A stretch of 64,000 bases of DNA, from NCBI GenBank assembly GCA_946479515.1, contig CAMLGF010000006.1, positions 1-64,000 of the forward strand, read 5' to 3'. Each line of letters opens with the position of its first letter. Within the stretch, counting starts at the first letter, position 1. This DNA comes from an uncultured Pseudomonadota bacterium (GTDB lineage Bacteria > Pseudomonadota > Gammaproteobacteria > Steroidobacterales > Steroidobacteraceae). Made by a program: the position numbers and the translations under genes. Below the pieces are notes generated by a model, which ran no database searches, was not told the origin of the DNA, and was given only the letters and a program-made list of their open reading frames with translations. Positions 7,959-16,838 of the stretch are shown here, in pieces.

Positions 7959-8774
7959 TCACTGCCCCGCCATTTCCTCCATGGACTTCTTCCGGTATCC
8001 GGTGGGGACCTCGAACAGGGAACCGGGGATGTCCTGCTCGCGCCACACGCTCATGAGCCGCTCGACGTTCGCAAGCTTGCCATCCTCGTAGTCGCGCGAC
8101 CGCACGGGAAAGCCATTGATCTTCTCCTGCGCGGAGAACTCGTTGCTCATCAGCCCCGACAACATGGGGACCGTCTTCGCCATTTCCTCGAACACCCTGG
8201 CGAAATTCTTGAACACGGCCTGGAAGTCTTCCTTGCCGGGCAGGGCACTGAACGGCACGGCACACAGTTGCTCATCGAGTTCGCCATTGCGCTTCACGTC
8301 CCAGACGCGACAGCTGCGGCCATTGACCTTGTCCGTCTTGCCGGTGTCCACCGCTTCCACGGTCCATTTCTGGTCGCCGCCCGCGAAACCGGGGATCTGC
8401 TTGGAGAGCATCTGCTCGACCTGCGCGCGTTGCTCGGGCGGCATCTTCGCCAGCTGCTCCTTCATCTGGACAAGGCCGTCGGAGAGCCGCTTGCCGAACT
8501 GCTCCATGGAAGCCTTGTCGAGCATGACGTAACTCTTGTCGGCATCGTCGATGGCGTAAAGCGTGCCGTCCTTGATGATGGTCGCGGTGTCGTGCGAGTC
8601 CGAACCCTGTTCGGCCACGTCGACGAAACGCCCCGAGCTGCCCTGCACGTACATCTTCTGCACCAGCGTGGTCTTGTCGGTGCCGACCTGGTGGTCGACC
8701 ATCTCCACGTACACGCCGGCACCGGCGAGTGCGGGCACGCCGGCGGCAAGCACGAGCAAGGCGATGAATTTCAT
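7959..8774 (-). CDS. exported DUF4412-like protein
   Basis: 271 residues beginning with a clear signal peptide (MKFIALLVLAAGVPALAGA). The mature part has alternating beta-rich segments of the DUF4412 type, including YVQGSSGRFVD, then DGTLYAIDDADKSYVMLDK and a central Met/Gln-rich helix, with two cysteines (SCRVWD and QLCAVP) that could pair. Proteins of this kind are periplasmic or lipoprotein-like and of unknown function. The ATG at 8774 was preferred over one 39 bases upstream because it begins the signal peptide. It ends 10 bases before cbpA starts, so it may lead that operon. Confidence 0.6.
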   Translation of the reverse strand: MKFIALLVLAAGVPALAGAGVYVEMVDHQVGTDKTTLVQKMYVQGSSGRFVDVAEQGSDSHDTATIIKDGTLYAIDDADKSYVMLDKASMEQFGKRLSDGLVQMKEQLAKMPPEQRAQVEQMLSKQIPGFAGGDQKWTVEAVDTGKTDKVNGRSCRVWDVKRNGELDEQLCAVPFSALPGKEDFQAVFKNFARVFEEMAKTVPMLSGLMSNEFSAQEKINGFPVRSRDYEDGKLANVERLMSVWREQDIPGSLFEVPTGYRKKSMEEMAGQ

Positions 8775-8854
8775 GGGTCCCTCGTTGAACGGAATGTGAA
8801 ATGAGAGCCGCACTCTACACCCCCGGTTCCCGCCTCCCCTAGACTGGCGGCCGC

Positions 8855-9736
8855 ATGGACGAACGCCGCAAACCCATTCTCGGCCGCGTGGTCCCCGGGG
8901 TCTCCCCGGCCATGCAGCGACGCCTGCAGCGGATTTTCGCCCTGCTCCAGGCCGTGAGTCCCGGGCTCGCCGGCTGGACGGCGTTGCGGCTGTTCCTGAC
9001 GCCGGCGCGCCGGCGCGCCGAAGCCGCCGACGCGGCCGTGCTCGCCCAGGCGCGCAAGCGCCACCTGCGCGCCGGCGAACACCGGTTCGTCGCCTGGCAG
9101 TGGGGCGATCGGGCGCCCTGGGTGGTGATGCTGCACGGCTGGGGATCGCATGCCGCGCGCTTCGCCAATTTCATCGCGCCGCTGCGCGAGGCAGGCTTCT
9201 CGGTCATCGGCATCGATGCCCCGGCACACGGGCACTCGCCCGGCAGCCAGTCCGACCTGCTCAAATTCCGCGATTGCCTGGCCGAGGTGTTGCGCACGCA
9301 TGCACCCGTGCACGCGGTGATCGGTCATTCGCTGGGCGGCGGCGCGCTGCTCACGGTGCTGGCCGAGACCCGCGAACACCACCCGGAGAAGATCTGCCTG
9401 TTCGGCGTGCCCAGCGACATGGACTACATCCTCGAGTCCTTCGCGATGATGCTCAGCCTGCGCGCACCCGCGCGCGACAGCCTGCATCGCCAGTTCGCCG
9501 CCCGGTTCGGCAGGACGGCGCGGGAGGTCTCCGTGCAGGCCGCGGCGCACAGCGTGCGCATTCCGGTGCTGGTGGTGCACGACGACGACGACAACGTCGC
9601 GCCCATCGCGCAGGGCCTGGCCGTGGCCGCGGCGCTGCCCGACGCGGTGTTGCTGCGCACGCAGGGATTCGGCCATAGCGGCGCGCTGCGCGACCCGGCC
9701 ATCATCGCGCGGGTAGTCAGTTTCCTGCGCAGCTAG
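8855..9736 (+). CDS. alpha/beta hydrolase
   Basis: A 293-residue predicted hydrolase. The oxyanion region is VVMLHGWGSHAARF, the nucleophile elbow is GHSLGG (Ser in VIGHSLGGGALL), the acid is in LVVHDDDDNVAP and the catalytic His in GFGHSGAL. The first 60 residues are helical and basic, with no signal peptide, so it is probably cytoplasmic or membrane-associated. The substrate is unknown. Its TAG stop overlaps the TAG of the convergent HAD gene in the tetranucleotide CTAG (9733-9736). Confidence 0.85.
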   Translation: MDERRKPILGRVVPGVSPAMQRRLQRIFALLQAVSPGLAGWTALRLFLTPARRRAEAADAAVLAQARKRHLRAGEHRFVAWQWGDRAPWVVMLHGWGSHAARFANFIAPLREAGFSVIGIDAPAHGHSPGSQSDLLKFRDCLAEVLRTHAPVHAVIGHSLGGGALLTVLAETREHHPEKICLFGVPSDMDYILESFAMMLSLRAPARDSLHRQFAARFGRTAREVSVQAAAHSVRIPVLVVHDDDDNVAPIAQGLAVAAALPDAVLLRTQGFGHSGALRDPAIIARVVSFLRS

Positions 9737-10413
9737 CTGGCGTGGGTCGCGGCGGCGGCAGCCCAGAGCGCGCCCGCGTGCTCTTCGCCGAACTCATGCA
9801 ACGCCCGCAGCACCAGGTGCGGCCGCACCTCCGCCTCCGGAAAGCATTCGCCGGGTGACACCGCGACCACGCGCATGCCGGCCGCGTGCGCCGCACGCAC
9901 CCCGGTGAGCGAATCCTCGAAGGCCAGGCATTCGGCGGGCGCGACGCCCAGCAGGCGCGCGGCCAGTAGATAGATCGACGGATCGGGCTTGCCGTGCTCC
10001 ACGGCATCGGCGGACACGATGACCTCGAAGCGCGAGGCGATGCCGAGCTCTCGCAACACCAGGTCGCACAGCCGCCTGGGGGAATTCGAGGCCAGCGCCA
10101 CGCGCCAGCCCAGCGCGGCGCAGCGATCGAGCACTTCCGGTACGCCGGGCAGCGCGCGGCAGCGACCGGCCATCTGCTCCGCGACGCGCGCGATCACGGC
10201 GGCCTCCATGTCATCGAGGGTGGGCTGCGCCCAAGGCCGCACCGAATACCAGTGCTCGGCCACCTGTCGAGTGGACATGGGAGCGGTGACCGCGGACATC
10301 TCGTCGGTGATGTGGATGCCGACCGAGCCGAACACTTCCTGTTCGGCGATGCGCCAGAAGGCCTCCGAGTCGACGAGCGTGCCGTCCATGTCGAAGATGG
10401 CCGCGCGGAACAT
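9733..10413 (-). CDS. HAD-IA phosphatase, HxpB/YniC-like sugar phosphatase
   Basis: 226 residues with the complete HAD motif set: DMDGTLVDS at 8-16 (nucleophile and acid Asp), ASNSP at 108-112, and K142 in HGKPDPSIY with FEDSLTG near 165-171. The capped layout and the IFDMDGTLVDSE start resemble hexitol-phosphate/2-deoxyglucose-6-phosphate phosphatases (HxpB, previously YniC). Substrate assignment within this promiscuous group is tentative. The gene starts 11 bases after the upstream outer-membrane lipoprotein gene. The ATG at 10413 is decided by the motif position. Confidence 0.85.
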   Translation of the reverse strand: MFRAAIFDMDGTLVDSEAFWRIAEQEVFGSVGIHITDEMSAVTAPMSTRQVAEHWYSVRPWAQPTLDDMEAAVIARVAEQMAGRCRALPGVPEVLDRCAALGWRVALASNSPRRLCDLVLRELGIASRFEVIVSADAVEHGKPDPSIYLLAARLLGVAPAECLAFEDSLTGVRAAHAAGMRVVAVSPGECFPEAEVRPHLVLRALHEFGEEHAGALWAAAAATHAS

Positions 10414-10424
10414 GGCGCCGGGAA

Positions 10425-11348
10425 TCAGAAGCTGGCGCGGAAGAACAGTTCCGGACCGCCGACGGACATCTCGAACAGCGCGGGCTTGTCGTCGGGCACG
10501 GCCTGCAGATCGTATTCGAGCCGCGTGTAACCGATGCCGACGGCCATGTTCTTGCGCCAGCGGTACTGCAGGTCGGCGTGGAAGTCGGCGAGGCTGCCGG
10601 TCAGATCGTCGCGCGAGTACTCGTAGCTCTGGCCGCGCGCGGTGATCGACCAGCGCTTCGAAATGCGAAAGGCGGCGGTGCCGGCGATGGTGGCGAACGG
10701 CGCCACCTCGGAGAAGGACTCGCGATTGAGCGTGCCCGGCTCCCGGAGTTCGGACTGCGCCTCGATGATGTGCAACCCGAGACCGGCACCCGCCTCGAAG
10801 CGTTCGCCGCGGAACAGCGAGTAGGTGTAGGTGAGCGACAGCACCCGCCAGTCGAGCTTGCTGCGAATTCGGTCGCCGGCCTGGAAATCGAAATCGCCGT
10901 AATCGATCGGCTGCGTGGCGACGGTTTCGCCGTAGCGATTGAGCTTGAAGTAGTCCACGCGCAGGTGGTTGCGATTGCCCATGCGCACGTCGAACTCGAT
11001 GCGCGCCTGCTCGACCTGGTCGTCGAGGCCGAGATCGTCCTCGGCGGACAGGGCCGTACCGGGCTGCTGCGACGGCGGTGGCGGCACGACGATGACCGCC
11101 GGCTGCGTGGGATCGAGCTGCATGCGGGTTTCCACCGCGCCCTGATACGCGCTCAGCCGCAGGTAGAAATGATCGCTGACCGGGCTCGCGAGCTCGTCCT
11201 TCTCGGGTTCGAGCGCCTCGCTGGGCTTGAGCTCGGGTTCGGCCTTTTCGCGATCCGAGCGGCTCTCGACGGGCTCGGCCCGGTCCTTGCGCCACAGGGC
11301 GCAGCCGGTCATCAGCAGGCTGAGAAGGATCATCAGGCCAAGACGCAT
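10425..11348 (-). CDS. outer-membrane beta-barrel lipoprotein, unrecognised family
   Basis: 307 residues. A lipoprotein signal is clear: MRLGLMILLSLLMTGC with Cys16. Next comes a Glu/Lys/Pro-rich linker of about 50 residues, then repeated amphipathic strands such as FYLRLSAYQG, HLRVDYFKLN, WRVLSLTYTYS and MAVGIGYTRLEYDL, ending in FFRASF with a terminal aromatic residue typical of outer-membrane barrels. I infer an eight- to ten-stranded porin-like or surface barrel; the function is unknown. The ATG at 11348 is the one that gives the lipobox. Confidence 0.6.
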   Translation of the reverse strand: MRLGLMILLSLLMTGCALWRKDRAEPVESRSDREKAEPELKPSEALEPEKDELASPVSDHFYLRLSAYQGAVETRMQLDPTQPAVIVVPPPPSQQPGTALSAEDDLGLDDQVEQARIEFDVRMGNRNHLRVDYFKLNRYGETVATQPIDYGDFDFQAGDRIRSKLDWRVLSLTYTYSLFRGERFEAGAGLGLHIIEAQSELREPGTLNRESFSEVAPFATIAGTAAFRISKRWSITARGQSYEYSRDDLTGSLADFHADLQYRWRKNMAVGIGYTRLEYDLQAVPDDKPALFEMSVGGPELFFRASF

Positions 11349-11469
11349 CGAGGGGCTCCCAGGCGGGCACGCAAGCCGCGCCATGATCTAACAGGTAGGC
11401 GGGGCATGCCAGCGTCGCCCTCAGGCGACGGGACGAATGTGACGTGGCGCACGCTGCCGGCCGCAGACG

Positions 11470-11504
11470 AAAACGGCGCCCGACTGCCGAGAGTGGGGCG
11501 CCGT
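11470..11504 (-). terminator. Rho-independent terminator after rho
   Basis: On the minus strand, GGCGCC-rich arms (11496-11504 and 11473-11481, nine perfect pairs) enclose a 14-base loop and are followed by TTTT. It lies about 35 bases beyond the rho stop codon and before the outer-membrane lipoprotein gene, so it probably ends the trxA-rho transcript. Confidence 0.7.
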
Positions 11505-11538
11505 CCGCGCGCTGGCCTGGCGAAAAGCAGGTCTGCGA

Positions 11539-13008
11539 TCAGCGTTTCATCGCGTCGAAGAACTCGGCATTGGTCTTCGTATCCTTCATCTTGTCGAGAA
11601 GGAATTCGATGGCCGCGAGTTCGTCCATCGGATGCAGCAGCTTGCGCAGGATCCAGATCTTGGCGAGCTCCCCCGCGTCGGTGATCAGCTCTTCCTTGCG
11701 CGTGCCGGACCTGTTTATGTTCACGGACGGGAACACACGCTTCTCCGCGATGCGGCGATCGAGGTGGATTTCGCTGTTGCCCGTGCCCTTGAACTCTTCG
11801 TAGATCACGTCGTCCATCTTCGAGCCGGTGTCGATCAGCGCGGTGGCGAGGATGGTCAGGCTGCCGCCCTCCTCGATGTTGCGCGCGGCGCCGAAGAAGC
11901 GCTTCGGGCGCTGCAGGGCGTTCGCGTCGACACCACCGGTGAGCACCTTGCCGGAGCTCGGCACCACGGTGTTGTAGGCGCGCGCGAGACGGGTGATGGA
12001 GTCGAGCAGGATGACCACGTCCTTCTTGTGCTCGACCAGACGCTTGGCCTTCTCGATCACCATCTCCGCCACCTGCACGTGGCGGGCGGCGGGTTCGTCG
12101 AACGTGGACGACACCACTTCGCCCTTGACCGTGCGCTGCATCTCGGTCACTTCTTCCGGGCGCTCATCGATGAGCAGCACGATGAGATAGACCTCGGGGT
12201 GATTCGCCGTGATGGACGTGGCGATGTTCTGCAGCAGCATGGTCTTGCCGGCCTTGGGCGGCGAGACGATGAGCCCTCGCTGGCCTTTGCCAATTGGCGA
12301 GACCAGGTCGATGGTGCGTGCGGTGAGATCTTCCGTCGAGCCATTGCCACGCTGCAGCTTGAGGCGCTTCGTGGGATGGAACGGAGTGAGGTTCTCGAAC
12401 AGCACCTTGTTGCGCGAGCTGTCCGGCGAGTCGAAGTTGATCTCGCCGACCTTGAGCAGCGCGAAGTAGCGCTCGCCGTCCTTGGGCGGACGAATGAGGC
12501 CGGAGATGGTGTCGCCGGTGCGCAGGTTGAAGCGGCGGATCTGGCTGGGCGAGACGTAGATGTCGTCGGGACCGGCAAGATACGAACCGTCGGCCGAGCG
12601 CAGGAAGCCGAAGCCGTCCTGCAGGATCTCCAGCACACCGTCGCCGTAGATGTTCTCGCCGTTGCGCGAGTGCGCCTTCAGGATGCCGAAGATGATGTCC
12701 TGCTTGCGCGAGCGGGCCATGCCTTCGACGCCCATCGACTCGGCCATCTTGACCAGCTCGTAGATCGGCTTGGCCTTGAGGACCGTGAGGTTCATCGACT
12801 TGCGCGATGCCTCCAGGTCCGCCTGACTGATGATCTCCGACTCGTCGACCTCGAGCGCCTCGAGCGGCTGATCGTCGTGGCGGCCGCCGTTCTGCCCCGG
12901 CCGGTAATTCGGATCGCGATTGCCGTCGCGGTCGCGATGCTGGCCACCACCGTGACGCGGGCCCTTGTTAGGGCGATTGCGGCCCTGATTACCCAAGTAG
13001 CCCCTCAC
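11539..13008 (-). CDS. rho: transcription termination factor Rho with an N-terminal disordered extension
   Basis: 489 residues from the GTG at 13008. The canonical Rho of about 418 residues begins at internal Met72 ([16 protein letters not shown]). It has the N-terminal RNA-binding cold-shock fold (DGFGFLRS, then [16 protein letters not shown]), a Walker A motif in [10 protein letters not shown], a Walker B region ([17 protein letters not shown]) and the Q loop. The first 70 residues are rich in Gly, Arg, Asn and Asp and look disordered. The GTG overlaps the trxA TGA (GTGA), which favours the long form; the ATG at 12795 would give the short form. Rho is the hexameric RNA helicase that terminates untranslated transcription. 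Confidence 0.93.
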   Translation of the reverse strand: MRGYLGNQGRNRPNKGPRHGGGQHRDRDGNRDPNYRPGQNGGRHDDQPLEALEVDESEIISQADLEASRKSMNLTVLKAKPIYELVKMAESMGVEGMARSRKQDIIFGILKAHSRNGENIYGDGVLEILQDGFGFLRSADGSYLAGPDDIYVSPSQIRRFNLRTGDTISGLIRPPKDGERYFALLKVGEINFDSPDSSRNKVLFENLTPFHPTKRLKLQRGNGSTEDLTARTIDLVSPIGKGQRGLIVSPPKAGKTMLLQNIATSITANHPEVYLIVLLIDERPEEVTEMQRTVKGEVVSSTFDEPAARHVQVAEMVIEKAKRLVEHKKDVVILLDSITRLARAYNTVVPSSGKVLTGGVDANALQRPKRFFGAARNIEEGGSLTILATALIDTGSKMDDVIYEEFKGTGNSEIHLDRRIAEKRVFPSVNINRSGTRKEELITDAGELAKIWILRKLLHPMDELAAIEFLLDKMKDTKTNAEFFDAMKR

Positions 13009-13334
13009 AGGTGCGCATCCAGGAAAGATTTCAGGTCGGGCTTGCGCACCGAGCCGACCTTCTGCGCTTCCACCGTACCGTTCTTGAAGAGAATGAGCGT
13101 CGGGATGTTCCGGATGCCGAACTTGGGCGGCGTCTGCGGGTTCGATTCGATGTCGATCTTGGCCACGCGCAGCTTGTCTTTGTACTCGGTGGCGATCTCG
13201 TCGAGGATCGGCGCGATCATCTTGCAGGGGCCACACCACTCGGCCCAGAAATCGAGGAGAACGGGCTTGTCGGACTTGAGCACGTCCTGGGAGAACGTCG
13301 CGTCCGTGGTGTGCACGATGTCCGGATTACTCAC
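13005..13334 (-). CDS. trxA: thioredoxin
   Basis: A 109-residue thioredoxin with the active site WCGPCK at 33-38 and the cis-proline loop IRNIPTL. It is a cytoplasmic dithiol reductant for ribonucleotide reductase and other targets. The GTG start at 13334 is supported by GGAGG eight to nine bases upstream; longer in-frame forms begin in sequence without thioredoxin character. It is followed directly by rho (GTGA overlap), the conserved gammaproteobacterial trxA-rho order. The 297 bases between it and divergent rhlB hold no gene and must contain both promoters. Confidence 0.95.
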   Translation of the reverse strand: MSNPDIVHTTDATFSQDVLKSDKPVLLDFWAEWCGPCKMIAPILDEIATEYKDKLRVAKIDIESNPQTPPKFGIRNIPTLILFKNGTVEAQKVGSVRKPDLKSFLDAHL

Positions 13335-13631
13335 GGGGAAGGACCTCCAATGAAATCGAATGGCATTTGTCGTAGGGAATGAAGCTGGGGTGTTTGGGGA
13401 GTTGGCGCTTCGCGCGGGAGAAGCCGTGCTCAGGACGCGATCAAAAACGGTTAGACTGCGCTGCGCAGCCGGTGGGTTGGATTCAAACCTGGTGGTTGAA
13501 GAAGCTTTTGGATTTGCGGCTGAGGGCTCGGTGAGAGCGGGTCCGCGTCTTGGGACCAATTTTTAACGGGTCCCCGCGCCATTTGCAAGCTTGATTTTGG
13601 ACAGGACCAGAACATAAGTAGCCAGCAATTA

Positions 13632-14972
13632 ATGACAGAGACACACCTTTCCGAGCTGACGTTCGCCTCGCTCGATCTCGTACCGGAAGTCGCCCGCGGC
13701 ATTGCGGATGCCGGCTTCGTCCGCGCCACCCCAGTCCAGGCCAGCACCCTGCCGATCGCACTTGCCGGCAAGGACGTTGCCGGCCAGGCACAGACCGGCA
13801 CGGGCAAGACCGCCGCGTTCCTGCTGGCGCTATACCAGCGCCTGCTGACGAATCCGCCGGCGCCGGGGCGCAGTCACTCGGGCATCCGCGCCCTGATTCT
13901 CGCGCCCACGCGCGAGTTGGCGGTGCAGATCTTCAATGACGCCGAAGTGCTGGGCAGGCACACGGGCCTCAGGCAGGCCGTGGTATTTGGGGGCGTCGAC
14001 TACGAAAAGCAACGCAAGACCCTGCAGGACGGCATCGACATCCTGATCGGCACACCCGGGCGGGTCATCGATTACTTCAAGCAGCACGTGTTCGACATGC
14101 GCCATGCGCAGGCGGTGGTGCTCGACGAGGCCGACCGCATGTTCGATCTCGGCTTCATCGCCGACATCCGTTTCATCCTGCGGCGGCTGCCCAAGCCCGA
14201 ACACCGGCAATCGATGCTGTTCTCGGCCACCCTGTCGCATCGCGTGCTTGAGCTCGCCTACGAGCACATGAACAACCCCGAGCTGGTGCGCATCGAGCCG
14301 GATCGCGTGACCGCCGACCGGGTGCGACAGCTCATCTATTTCCCGTCGATGGAAGAAAAAGTGCCGCTGCTCATCGGCCTGCTGCGCAGTTTCGACGCGC
14401 ACCGCACGATGGTGTTCGTGAACACCAAGCGCGTGGCCGAGAGGCTCGAGGGCTATCTACTCGCCAATGGCTTCAAGGCACAGGCGCTGTCGGGCGACGT
14501 GCCGCAGAAGAAGCGGCTGCGCTTCATGCGCGAGTTCCATTCCGGCGAGCTGCAGGTGCTGATCGCGACCGACGTGGCCTCGCGGGGCCTGCACATCCCC
14601 GACGTCAGCCACGTGTTCAACTACGACCTGCCGCAGGACTCGGCCGATTACGTCCACCGCATCGGCCGTACCGCGCGCGCCGGCGCCGAGGGCGACGCCA
14701 TCAGCTTCGGCTGCGAGGAATACGCGGTGTCGCTGCCCGACATCGAGGATTACATCGGCCACAAGATTCCGGTCGCGGCGGTGAAGCCGGAGCTGCTGGC
14801 CACGGAGCTCAAGCCGCCGGTCTACAAGGAATGGGATCCCGAGGACGGTCCGCGTCCCATGCATCGCAAGGGCGGGCGCCATGGGGGCGGTGGGCGTGGG
14901 GGTCCGCGCCGTGGTGGTGGTGGTGGTGGTGGCGGACGTCGGGGCGGCGGAGGCCGCCGCGGCGGGCGCTGA
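13632..14972 (+). CDS. rhlB: DEAD-box RNA helicase RhlB
   Basis: 446 residues. The motif set is complete: Q-motif region ([13 protein letters not shown]), motif I AQTGTGKT at 53-60, PTRELA, DEAD near 164, SAT (FSATLSH), and [10 protein letters not shown] in domain 2. The position divergent from trxA-rho matches rhlB in other gammaproteobacteria. RhlB unwinds RNA for the degradosome and associates with RNase E. The last 40 residues are a basic Gly/Arg tail ([11 protein letters not shown] and similar), likely RNA-binding, encoded in part by a run of GGT triplets at 14912-14931. No good Shine-Dalgarno sequence is visible. Confidence 0.93.
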   Translation: MTETHLSELTFASLDLVPEVARGIADAGFVRATPVQASTLPIALAGKDVAGQAQTGTGKTAAFLLALYQRLLTNPPAPGRSHSGIRALILAPTRELAVQIFNDAEVLGRHTGLRQAVVFGGVDYEKQRKTLQDGIDILIGTPGRVIDYFKQHVFDMRHAQAVVLDEADRMFDLGFIADIRFILRRLPKPEHRQSMLFSATLSHRVLELAYEHMNNPELVRIEPDRVTADRVRQLIYFPSMEEKVPLLIGLLRSFDAHRTMVFVNTKRVAERLEGYLLANGFKAQALSGDVPQKKRLRFMREFHSGELQVLIATDVASRGLHIPDVSHVFNYDLPQDSADYVHRIGRTARAGAEGDAISFGCEEYAVSLPDIEDYIGHKIPVAAVKPELLATELKPPVYKEWDPEDGPRPMHRKGGRHGGGGRGGPRRGGGGGGGGRRGGGGRRGGR

Positions 14973-14982
14973 GAAGCGGGCT

Positions 14983-15055
14983 GATTTGCCGTAAATGGGG
15001 ACGTGCCGGCGTCAGGCGCGTCCCCATTTGCAGCAAATCAGGAATGTCCCCATTT
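14983..15055. repeat. REP-like palindromic repeat, copy A
   Basis: An imperfect palindrome. The arm at 14983-15003 (GATTTGC, then AAATGGGGACG) pairs with 15019-15039 at 18 of 21 positions around a 15-base loop. It is followed by a third half-arm, AGGAATGTCCCCATTT, to 15055. The right half (15013-15055) is repeated nearly identically at 21196-21238. It sits ten bases after the rhlB stop and could act as a transcript end for both strands. Its last bases supply the TAA stop of the convergent phosphatase gene. Confidence 0.75.
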
Positions 15056-15719
15056 ACAGATCGGCCAGGCCGTCGACGGCGGGGTGGGCGTCGTGCTCGC
15101 GCGGCGAGCCGCGGGTGTCCCAGTGCCGGATGCCATACACCCAGCGCACGCCGGCCGCGGTCGCCGCATCGAGCATTTTCGCGTGGTCGTCGGCGAACAG
15201 GCTGCGCGCCGGGTCGAAACCGAACCGTGCCTGTGCCCGGGTCCAGAACTCCGGCCGCTCCTTGGGCGCCGCGAATTCCTGCGAGGAAGCCGCCGCATCG
15301 AAATGATCCAGCACCCCGGTCTGCTCGTGCTTCACCGCCAGAGCCGCGGGGTGGGAATTGGTGAGCAGCACCAGTCGCCTGCCGGCGGCGCGCATGCGCA
15401 CCAGGAAGTCCCGGGCGCCCGGCAGCCACGCCACCTGCGCCCGCACCTCGCGATGCAGTGCGGCCACGTCCACTCCCAGGGTGCGCGACCAGTAGTCGAT
15501 GTCGTACCAGGCCAGGGTCCCGCTGTGACCGGCGAACAGCCGCGCGATCTGCGCGCTGGCCGCCGGCAGGTGGAGGCCGCGCGCTGCCGCGAAACGCTGC
15601 GGAATGAGGTCGCGCCAGATGTGGTTGTCGTAGGCCTGGTCGAGCAGCGTGCCATCGAGATCGAGCAAAACGGTATCGATGGCCGACCAGTCCGGCCGCA
15701 GGTGCAGGGGAAGCGACAT
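15054..15719 (-). CDS. yrfG: HAD nucleotidase, YrfG-like (GMP/IMP nucleotidase family)
   Basis: 221 residues with HAD motifs LLDLDGTLLD at 18-27, LLTNSHP at 118-124, Lys130 or Lys153 in the third motif region, and FADDHAKML near 175-183. The segment NHIWRDLIPQRFA and the WYDIDYWSRTLGVD block match YrfG-type purine mononucleotide phosphatases. The protein is cytoplasmic. It is divergent from rnm with only 24 bases between start codons, so the promoters overlap. Its stop codon lies inside the downstream palindromic repeat, suggesting that the original 3 prime end was replaced or trimmed. Confidence 0.82.
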   Translation of the reverse strand: MSLPLHLRPDWSAIDTVLLDLDGTLLDQAYDNHIWRDLIPQRFAAARGLHLPAASAQIARLFAGHSGTLAWYDIDYWSRTLGVDVAALHREVRAQVAWLPGARDFLVRMRAAGRRLVLLTNSHPAALAVKHEQTGVLDHFDAAASSQEFAAPKERPEFWTRAQARFGFDPARSLFADDHAKMLDAATAAGVRWVYGIRHWDTRGSPREHDAHPAVDGLADL

Positions 15720-15743
15720 GGGGGGCGTATCATACGGCGCCTC

Positions 15744-16601
15744 ATGGACGACAGCTGCGAGCCCCGGGTCGATTTCCACACGCACAGCCATTGCTCGGAC
15801 GGCGTACTGGCGCCCGCGGCGCTGGTGGAACGCGCGGGCACGCGCAACGTCGGCACCCTGGCGCTCACTGACCACGACACCACGGCCGGGCTCGACGAGG
15901 CGCGCACGGCTTGCGCCGCGGCCGCCATCCGCTTCGTGCCTGGCGTGGAGTTGTCGGCACAATGGCGCGGCCAAACTATTCACGTGGTCGGCCTGGACAT
16001 CGACGCGCGGCAACCCGCGCTGGCCGCGCATCTCGATGCCGTGCGCCGGCGCCGGCGCCAGCGGCTCGCGGAGATCGGCGAGCGGCTCGAGAAGAAAGCC
16101 CGGCTGCCGGGGCGCGAGCTCGCCGAGGCCGCCGGCGGCTCGCCCTCGCCCACGCGCCTGCACCTGGCGCGCCTGCTGGTCGCGCGCCGTCATGCGCGCG
16201 ACACGCAGGAGGCCTTTGACAAGTATCTCAATCGCGACAAACCCGGACACGTTCCGGCGGAGTGGCCCGCATTCGCCAGTGTGATGTCCGTATTGCGTGA
16301 CAACCAGGCCATCGCGGTACTCGCGCATCCGCATCGTTACCGTTTGTCATCGGGGCAACTACGGGAATTGACGGCGGCCTTTGCCCAGGAAGGCGGCCGC
16401 GCGCTCGAAGCCAGCATGGCCGGCATGAGCCTGAATGCCGCCGACCGCGTCGCATCGCTGTGCCGCAAGTTCGACCTGCACGCCTCGATGGGCTCGGATT
16501 TCCACGATCCGGCCGTGCCGTGGAATCCCCTTGGCCGGTGGCTTAAGCTTGCGGCCGGCCTCCGGCCGGTCACCGAGCTCCTGCGTACGCCGCCACGATG
16601 A
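15744..16601 (+). CDS. rnm: PHP-domain nuclease RNase AM (YciV/TrpH family)
   Basis: 285 residues with PHP metal-binding motifs: DFHTHSHCSDG near the start, LTDHDT, VPGVELS, LAHPHRYR and the final GSDFHD. E. coli Rnm (YciV) is a 5 prime-3 prime exonuclease that trims 5S/16S/23S rRNA and degrades short oligonucleotides. The start at 15744 places the first metal motif at residue 9. It overlaps the next gene by four bases (ATGA), leading the rnm-ydcH-mscS-arfB-tfpZ run. Confidence 0.88.
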   Translation: MDDSCEPRVDFHTHSHCSDGVLAPAALVERAGTRNVGTLALTDHDTTAGLDEARTACAAAAIRFVPGVELSAQWRGQTIHVVGLDIDARQPALAAHLDAVRRRRRQRLAEIGERLEKKARLPGRELAEAAGGSPSPTRLHLARLLVARRHARDTQEAFDKYLNRDKPGHVPAEWPAFASVMSVLRDNQAIAVLAHPHRYRLSSGQLRELTAAFAQEGGRALEASMAGMSLNAADRVASLCRKFDLHASMGSDFHDPAVPWNPLGRWLKLAAGLRPVTELLRTPPR

Positions 16602-16828
16602 GCGAAATCGAAGATCAGGACAACGTCAATCGCGAGCTTTTCAAGAACGTCGAAAAGCTGCGCGAGCTGCGCATCGCTCACCGCGATCTCGACGAAGTGA
16701 TCGCGCGCCTGTCGCTCGACTTCCAGTCCGACCAGCTGCAGATCAAGCGCCTCAAGAAAAGAAAACTCATGCTCAAGGACCAGATCACCCGCCTCGAAAG
16801 CGAGCTGATCCCGGACTTGAACGCCTGA
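16598..16828 (+). CDS. YdcH family protein (DUF465)
   Basis: 76 residues, almost entirely helical and highly charged. The DUF465 signature is visible in LRELRIAHRDLDEVIARL followed by IKRLKKRKLMLKDQI. It probably forms a small coiled-coil protein in the cytoplasm; the function is unknown. The ATG overlaps the rnm TGA, so the genes are translationally coupled. It ends 10 bases before the MscS gene. Confidence 0.85.
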   Translation: MSEIEDQDNVNRELFKNVEKLRELRIAHRDLDEVIARLSLDFQSDQLQIKRLKKRKLMLKDQITRLESELIPDLNA

Positions 16829-16838
16829 TCGACGCTTC

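Noticed and set aside
14809..15429. A frame encoding a poly-His segment over the rhlB tail.
   Set aside because: It is the antisense of the GGT tract and crosses the palindromic repeat and the phosphatase gene; it is composition-driven.
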